In this document: in pieces, positions 6,157 through 9,418 of the stretch | Layout: every line of letters starts with the position of its first letter | How positions within the stretch are numbered: position 1 is the first letter of the stretch | Assembly: GCA_938002705.1 (NCBI GenBank) | Contig: CALLAG010000165.1 | Span: 1 to 9,418 of the forward strand | Length of the DNA stretch: 9,418 bases | Source: an uncultured Saprospiraceae bacterium | Lineage (GTDB): Bacteria > Bacteroidota > Bacteroidia > Chitinophagales > Saprospiraceae | Direction of reading: 5' to 3' | Made by a program: the position numbers and the translations under genes | Notes under the pieces: generated by a model | The model's input: only the letters and a program-made list of their open reading frames with translations | Told to the model about the DNA's origin: nothing | The model's database searches: none

Positions 6157-6740
6157 TAAGCTAAAAGCGGTCTGATTCTCATTAATTGGTAACATTCCTC
6201 TAATTTGTTAGTGTACCTATCAAACGCATATTTTATACTAAGCTTTCCATTTAGTCTAAATATGTTTAAAACTACGTTTCTAATTGCTGCTACGTTTTCA
6301 CTCAAACTTCCACCTTTTATCATACATTTATCTTCATTCATGATTGCGTCCTTTACCCAATGTAATGAATTCTCGATTTTCCAATGAGCACGGATTTTCT
6401 TGTTGTAGAATTTTGCATCTAATTCTGGTCTACTTGTGATATAATATCTGTTCTGTTCGTATTTTTTTTTATCCCTTCGTCCAGATGTCTTTACAAGAAT
6501 TATATTTTTCACACCTTGCCATTCTATTTTTATTTTATCAGAGTTCTCTATCGAATAAGTGTAAACTGCACGTTCCTCTATTCGAGATCTGTTCTTTTCA
6601 AGAGTATAATCTTTGTCCTCAGGTAGCCTTGTTTCAACAATTTGCTTAATTGTACTAAGTAACTTTTTTTGATTTCCTTTTACTTGAAGGACATACTCAT
6701 TTCCTGACTCCACGATAACTTCGGCCGTTTTTTTTGGCAA
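6156..6740 (-). CDS. ISAs1-family transposase, C-terminal part (second frame)
   Basis: This frame carries the C-terminal half of the ISAs1 transposase. It includes TAEVIVESGNEYVLQVKGNQ near the start, ITSRPEL and the family signature HWKIENSLHWVKD, with the catalytic Glu at residue 123 of this frame, followed by DAIMNEDK and a helical C-terminus. The first residues (from a TTG at 6740) overlap the end of the upstream frame. No independent start is expected; the segment most likely joins the first frame in the A8 run after residue 178, so true coding begins near 6727. The rest of the frame has no stop or further shift, so the split is either recent damage or functional frameshifting. Alone it lacks the two catalytic Asp residues. 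Confidence 0.85.
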   Translation of the reverse strand: MPKKTAEVIVESGNEYVLQVKGNQKKLLSTIKQIVETRLPEDKDYTLEKNRSRIEERAVYTYSIENSDKIKIEWQGVKNIILVKTSGRRDKKKYEQNRYYITSRPELDAKFYNKKIRAHWKIENSLHWVKDAIMNEDKCMIKGGSLSENVAAIRNVVLNIFRLNGKLSIKYAFDRYTNKLEECYQLMRIRPLLA

Positions 6741-7261
6741 TGAAGAGCATCCATAACAAACGTTATCCCTTGCATTTCTAAGCCTTCTATCAAATCTCTT
6801 GCTGATAATCCCTCATGAGATTTTTTATTCTGAAAGGATTTAGCATGTATAAGTATTTCTTTTTCTTGGCAAAACATGTTTACAATCATTTTGAAATCTT
6901 GTTGTTTTCCATGCATATCTGAAACAGTTGAGCCCAGAGCTTTACCGTCAATACTTATCCATTTGCTTTTATCTAAAAACTGCTTAGTCCACTTATGAAG
7001 TGCTTTTGTTAATTCATTAAAATCAAGACCAGTAATGAAGTTTTGCACGGAACTACCACTTGGTGCACCATGTAATAGATTGTATCGCTTTTCAAAAAAA
7101 AATGAGTTGTTGCTAATAAATCGAGCAACTGGCCTCAATCCAAAATTACCCGATAGTCCAGCAAGAACAATCATTTCTAAAAAACAAATGTGTGGTACTC
7201 TCTGACCTTGTGATCTACGATGGTCAGGAATATCCATGAGAAAATCTTGAAGCAATTTCAT
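6680..7261 (-). CDS. ISAs1-family transposase, N-terminal part (first frame)
   Basis: This frame holds the N-terminal transposase-associated domain (about residues 1-95, LLQDFLMDIPDHRRSQGQ onward) and the first part of the DDE nuclease fold. The catalytic Asp residues are probably D105 in SIDGKALGS and D171 in VMDALHCQKK. After K178 the frame runs off the family alignment, and the last 15 residues (from RPKLSW) are out-of-frame sequence ending at a stop. A -1 shift in the A8 run restores the expected TAEVIVESG continuation in the next frame. The ATG at 7261 fits the family start; a palindrome lies just upstream of it. Alone this product lacks the catalytic Glu and could not transpose DNA. Confidence 0.87.
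   Translation of the reverse strand: MKLLQDFLMDIPDHRRSQGQRVPHICFLEMIVLAGLSGNFGLRPVARFISNNSFFFEKRYNLLHGAPSGSSVQNFITGLDFNELTKALHKWTKQFLDKSKWISIDGKALGSTVSDMHGKQQDFKMIVNMFCQEKEILIHAKSFQNKKSHEGLSARDLIEGLEMQGITFVMDALHCQKKRPKLSWSQEMSMSFK
6728..6735 (-). other. A8 homopolymer at the transposase frame junction
   Basis: The minus strand reads TGCC followed by eight A residues and CGG. The upstream frame decodes it as CAA-AAA-AAA-CGG. The family sequence needs ACG after the lysines, that is, one more A or a -1 slip. A-runs of this length are known sites of -1 ribosomal frameshifting and of RNA polymerase slippage in insertion sequences, but they also lose bases by replication slippage. Confidence 0.8.
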
Positions 7262-7274
7262 AATTAATAATTAC

Positions 7275-7296
7275 ATATTACATAAATATGTAATAT
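7275..7296. repeat. 22-bp AT-rich palindrome before the transposase start
   Basis: ATATTACATA (7275-7284) and TATGTAATAT (7287-7296) are perfect 10-bp reverse complements around AA. A further partial copy ATTACATA begins at 7270. The palindrome lies 14-35 bp before the transposase ATG inside the IS. It could be a repressor site or a leader hairpin limiting transposase translation; this is inference from position. Confidence 0.55.
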
Positions 7297-7325
7297 ATAG
7301 ACAATTTACTTATATATGAAATATT

Positions 7326-7341
7326 GAAGTGTTCAGCCCTG
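7326..7341 (-). repeat. Terminal inverted repeat, right end of the IS
   Basis: Read on the minus strand, CAGGGCTGAACACTTC pairs with the left terminus at 13 of 16 positions, including the first eight. Immediately outside it lies a GC-rich hairpin (CCCTC-AG-GAGGG). Confidence 0.85.
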
Positions 7342-7358
7342 CCCTCAGGAGGGGGAAA
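7342..7358 (-). repeat. REP-like hairpin element, copy A, abutting the IS
   Basis: CCCTC (7342-7346) and GAGGG (7349-7353) form a short hairpin, and the G-run continues to 7355 followed by AAA. On the minus strand the order is TTT, C-run, hairpin and G-run, then the IS end CAGGG. Copy B on the plus strand has the same order. Confidence 0.45.
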
Positions 7359-7470
7359 ACTACCTCTGTAATTATGATGGGCTTTTCTCTATGAAAAAAA
7401 CGATACTCCTCTAAATTCAGTTTTAAAATCAAATAGTAATCAGCATCAGTCAACTATATTAGGCACTACG

Positions 7471-7497
7471 TTTCCCCCGCTCGCGGGGGCCAGGGGG
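7471..7497 (+). repeat. REP-like hairpin element, copy B
   Basis: CCCCCGC (7474-7480) and GCGGGGG (7483-7489) form a perfect 7-bp GC stem around TC, followed by a spare G-run at 7493-7497 that could compete for the same C-run. There is no U-tract on either side, so it is not a typical intrinsic terminator. Its first eight bases TTTCCCCC are the exact reverse complement of GGGGGAAA in copy A (7351-7358). Confidence 0.6.
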
Positions 7498-7586
7498 TGG
7501 AACCTACTTAGAAAACACTTTTGAATTATTTCAGCATTTAATTTTATATTGTATTTTAACGTAAACAAATTTGCCAAACAAAACCT

Positions 7587-8432
7587 ATGATCGAATCCAT
7601 AATAGAATACTTCGCCAATATATCATCAGCTCACAGAACTATCATTCTTGTAGGTGGTCTCACTATATTCTCACTTATAGAATCTGCTGTCCCTCTCTTC
7701 TCTCTTAATTATAGAAGATGGAAACATGGAGGCATCAATGTATTCTTTACAATCACTACTATATTGGTTAACTTTTTTATGGCATTTCTATTAGTCAAGA
7801 CATCAGACTGGGTTGTAGCACAGGAGATAGGAATATTACAATGGATAGATACGCCGCTATGGTTATTCCTCATCATAGGACTTTTACTTATGGACTTATT
7901 AGGCGCATATACAGCTCACTGGGTAGAGCATCATGTGACATGGATGTGGAAGTTCCACGTGATACATCACTCTGATCAGCATATAGATGCGACATCTGCC
8001 AATAGGCACCATCCAGGGGAGAGTGTTATCAGATTCGCATTTACAATATTGGCAACTATTATAGTTGGTGCTCCTATGTGGTTGGTGTTTTTATATCAGA
8101 GTATGTCAGTCGTCCTGAGTCAATTTAATCATGCTAATATCATACTACCAGACGCTATAGATAAGATCCTGAATAAGATCATCTGCACACCTAATATGCA
8201 CAACGTCCATCACCACTACAGACAACCTTATTCTGATACTAATTATGGCAATATCTTCTCTTTCTGGGACAGAATATTTTCTACCTATATCGAAGTAGAC
8301 AATAATAAGTTGAAGTACGGTCTTGATACACACATGGATAAACCGGAAACTAATAATATTATAACAATGCTCTTAAGTCCATTCAGACCTTATCGTCAAA
8401 GGATTGATTATGCAGAGGAAGAGCAGCTTTAA
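7587..8432 (+). CDS. Sterol desaturase / fatty acid hydroxylase family protein
   Basis: This is a membrane-bound di-iron oxygenase of the fatty acid hydroxylase superfamily. Such enzymes hydroxylate or desaturate lipids (sterols, sphingolipids, carotenoids, fatty acyl chains) in the membrane with O2; the substrate here cannot be told from sequence. The 281-residue protein has hydrophobic segments near residues 18-38, 50-70, 88-108 and 150-178. The histidine clusters are H111-x3-H115-H116 (HWVEHH), H124-x2-H127-H128 (HVIHH), H141-H142 (NRHHPGE), H182 (FNHAN) and H205-x2-HHH (HNVHHH). All expected metal ligands appear present, so it should be active. The ATG at 7587 gives a normal N-terminus. 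It converges on the minus-strand membrane protein gene across 134 bp. No carotenoid or sphingolipid genes are nearby. Confidence 0.9.
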   Translation: MIESIIEYFANISSAHRTIILVGGLTIFSLIESAVPLFSLNYRRWKHGGINVFFTITTILVNFFMAFLLVKTSDWVVAQEIGILQWIDTPLWLFLIIGLLLMDLLGAYTAHWVEHHVTWMWKFHVIHHSDQHIDATSANRHHPGESVIRFAFTILATIIVGAPMWLVFLYQSMSVVLSQFNHANIILPDAIDKILNKIICTPNMHNVHHHYRQPYSDTNYGNIFSFWDRIFSTYIEVDNNKLKYGLDTHMDKPETNNIITMLLSPFRPYRQRIDYAEEEQL

Positions 8433-8468
8433 GCTAAACTAATACCACCTTAAAAATAATAGTCGGTC

Positions 8469-8486
8469 AAATTGCAACTACAATTT
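8469..8486. repeat. Short AT-rich inverted repeat after the hydroxylase gene
   Basis: AAATTG and CAATTT are perfect 6-bp reverse complements around a 6-bp loop, 37 bp after the stop codon of the plus-strand gene. The stem is weak and no T-run follows, so a terminator role is doubtful. Confidence 0.3.
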
Positions 8487-8548
8487 CTACTACCATGATT
8501 ATTCAAACTGGCAATTAACCTCGACAAATCATTGACTTCAATGGTTTC

Positions 8549-8567
8549 GTCTCCCCTTTGGGCAGAC
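8549..8567. repeat. GC-core hairpin between convergent genes
   Basis: GTCTCCCC, loop TTT, GGGCAGAC: seven pairs with one C-C mismatch. It overlaps the last base of the minus-strand stop codon and sits between two converging genes. It has no T-run on either strand. Its C-run/TTT/G-run layout recalls the two REP-like elements at 7342-7497, as a degenerate third member. Confidence 0.4.
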
Positions 8568-9418
8568 TATACATTTGGAATGTTTAATCTGGGTTTAATA
8601 TCTGTATACTGATAGTTAAATGAAGCCAATCTTACGAACCTATAAGCTAAGCGATAAAGTAAGAATATCTGTGATAATATAAGGATAAGCAAAGTATTAT
8701 CAACGAGGTTTTTAAGAAGCAGATATAGAAGAAGTCCCAGCCCTAAGAAAAATAAGTTAAGCAACGATAGTGCTATAAATCTCCATGAAAAAGCTTGAGT
8801 TATCGCCTTGAAATTTGGACTTAGTATAATATGTAGATGGCACATATCTCTGATGATAACCTTAGCGACATCTCTGAATGTAGAACTTATAAAAAAGACA
8901 CACACAAGAATAACCGCGGTAATCTTAAATCTCAGAATCAAGAAATCTTCTGATTGCAGATGTAGTGGATTAAGACCATCTTTAGAGAAATATATAAATG
9001 CAAAACTGAGTAACACCCCAGAGATTACTATCATATAAATACTTAATCTCAAGTATCTAAAAAAATATTCAGCCCCTCCTTTCCAAAACAACAGCGTACT
9101 ACTTCTCGTATTCTTATGCATAGATAGCTCTACCAATCCGCCAGTATAGAATGCTGTCCATAAGAAATATACTACTACAAATGACAATATCGTAGATATA
9201 GATAACTGCACACCATCACTATGATAATTGATCATATCCACAATGGCTGTATAATCAAACTGTGATGTCATATCACTAAGCATTATGCTGTCACCAAAGA
9301 CATACTCTATTAGATTAGAAAATGGACCTATCGCCAAAAATGCAATACCTAATGAGAACACATATAGCAAGAGGATAATCCTCCAGTTCAACAATAGGCA
9401 CTTCCATGCTGCACTATA
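8567..9418 (-). CDS. Polytopic membrane protein of unknown function, 5'-truncated by window edge
   Basis: I do not recognise a named family. The frame runs open to the right edge, so the TTG at 9394 is probably internal; the residues upstream (YSAAWKCLL) continue the pattern of an amphipathic N-terminus before the first membrane helix. About six hydrophobic segments are visible, near residues 5-24, 66-88, 115-136, 153-172, 205-228 and 232-248 counted from 9394. A soluble loop separates segments one and two. The stretch FYTGGLVELSMHK, then a loop and YFFRYLRL, resembles a layout seen in uncharacterised Bacteroidota membrane proteins. No catalytic motif is evident. The C-terminal tail is short and polar. 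It is transcribed towards the sterol desaturase-family gene. Confidence 0.7.
   Translation of the reverse strand, partial: YSAAWKCLLLNWRIILLLYVFSLGIAFLAIGPFSNLIEYVFGDSIMLSDMTSQFDYTAIVDMINYHSDGVQLSISTILSFVVVYFLWTAFYTGGLVELSMHKNTRSSTLLFWKGGAEYFFRYLRLSIYMIVISGVLLSFAFIYFSKDGLNPLHLQSEDFLILRFKITAVILVCVFFISSTFRDVAKVIIRDMCHLHIILSPNFKAITQAFSWRFIALSLLNLFFLGLGLLLYLLLKNLVDNTLLILILSQIFLLYRLAYRFVRLASFNYQYTDIKPRLNIPNV

Larger units (their letters stand above)
6141..7341 (-). mobile_element. ISAs1-family insertion sequence, 1201 bp, complete ends
   Basis: The element is bounded by imperfect terminal inverted repeats that begin CAGGGCTG at both ends and encodes an ISAs1-family DDE transposase on the minus strand. 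Its length fits the family. The transposase is split into two overlapping frames at an A8 run (T8 on the plus strand, 6728-6735); joined there it would be about 368 residues, normal for the family. I see no clear target-site duplication: the 10 bp on each side (CCGTTAAGCG and CCCTCAGGAG) share only scattered matches, whereas ISAs1 elements usually duplicate 8-10 bp. The element may therefore be old, rearranged on one side, or inserted in an unusual way. It separates queD from the sterol desaturase-family gene and interrupts no recognisable gene. Confidence 0.88.
7342..7586. other. Gene-free stretch with two inverted REP-like hairpin elements
   Basis: This 245-bp gap separates the IS from the sterol desaturase-family gene. 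It contains two GC-rich hairpins in otherwise AT-rich DNA, at 7342-7353 and 7474-7489, pointing towards each other, and no gene. A tiny ATG frame at 7391 reads MKKTILL and stops. Near the right end CAAATTTG (7566-7573) is a one-mismatch version of the -7 element TAnnTTTG 13 bp before the next start codon, and may be that gene's promoter. Confidence 0.5.

Noticed and set aside
6738..6740. TTG at 6740 as a separate start for the second transposase frame
   Set aside because: The homology continues directly from the first frame at the A-run; an independent product would lack most of the DDE fold.
7391..7414. Tiny frame reading MKKTILL then stop
   Set aside because: It resembles the start of a signal peptide but is only seven codons, with no continuing frame to suggest a decayed gene.
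1..9418. Defence island, CRISPR array, toxin-antitoxin pair or prophage
   Set aside because: No repeat-spacer array, nuclease/helicase defence genes, small toxin-antitoxin pairs or phage structural genes were seen; the only mobile DNA is the single IS.

Overview
The window looks like a chromosomal segment of an AT-rich member of the Bacteroidota; the class cannot be fixed from the sequence alone. The reasons are: a holB-ricT pair in which RicT has the Cys-rich N-terminus and long basic tail seen in this phylum; genes that mostly lack a clear Shine-Dalgarno sequence; and two copies of TAACTTTG, which fits the Bacteroidota -7 promoter element TAnnTTTG, upstream of ricT and queD. No RNA genes, CRISPR arrays or phage genes were seen.

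Layout: (1) 1-607, the 3' part of a plus-strand Bax inhibitor-1/YccA-type membrane protein cut by the window edge. (2) 619-5398, a minus-strand block, in transcription order holB (DNA polymerase III delta'), ricT (PSP1/YaaT family), lpdA (dihydrolipoyl dehydrogenase) and a small lipoprotein with TPR-like helices. ricT and lpdA are 6 bp apart and probably co-transcribed. A 14-bp perfect inverted repeat with a T-rich tail follows lpdA and is a good candidate terminator. (3) 5399-5695, a divergent intergenic region with a candidate queD promoter overlapped by a 10-bp inverted repeat. (4) 5696-6106, a QueD/6-pyruvoyl-tetrahydropterin synthase family enzyme. (5) 6141-7341, a complete 1201-bp ISAs1-family insertion sequence with 16-bp imperfect terminal inverted repeats. 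Its transposase is split over two frames at a run of eight A residues. (6) 7342-7586, a gene-free stretch with two inverted, GC-rich, REP-like hairpin elements. (7) 7587-8432, a sterol desaturase/fatty-acid hydroxylase family membrane enzyme. (8) 8567-9418, a minus-strand polytopic membrane protein of unknown function, cut by the right edge.

Most of the window is ordinary housekeeping. holB next to ricT is an old gene pairing also known in Firmicutes; lpdA and queD serve central metabolism and pterin/queuosine metabolism. I see no convincing new multi-gene system. The points most worth checking are the A8 frameshift that splits the transposase catalytic triad, the REP-like elements abutting the IS, the inverted repeat over the queD promoter, the PTPS-type active site of the QueD homologue, and a 15-bp in-frame duplication in the Bax inhibitor-like gene.
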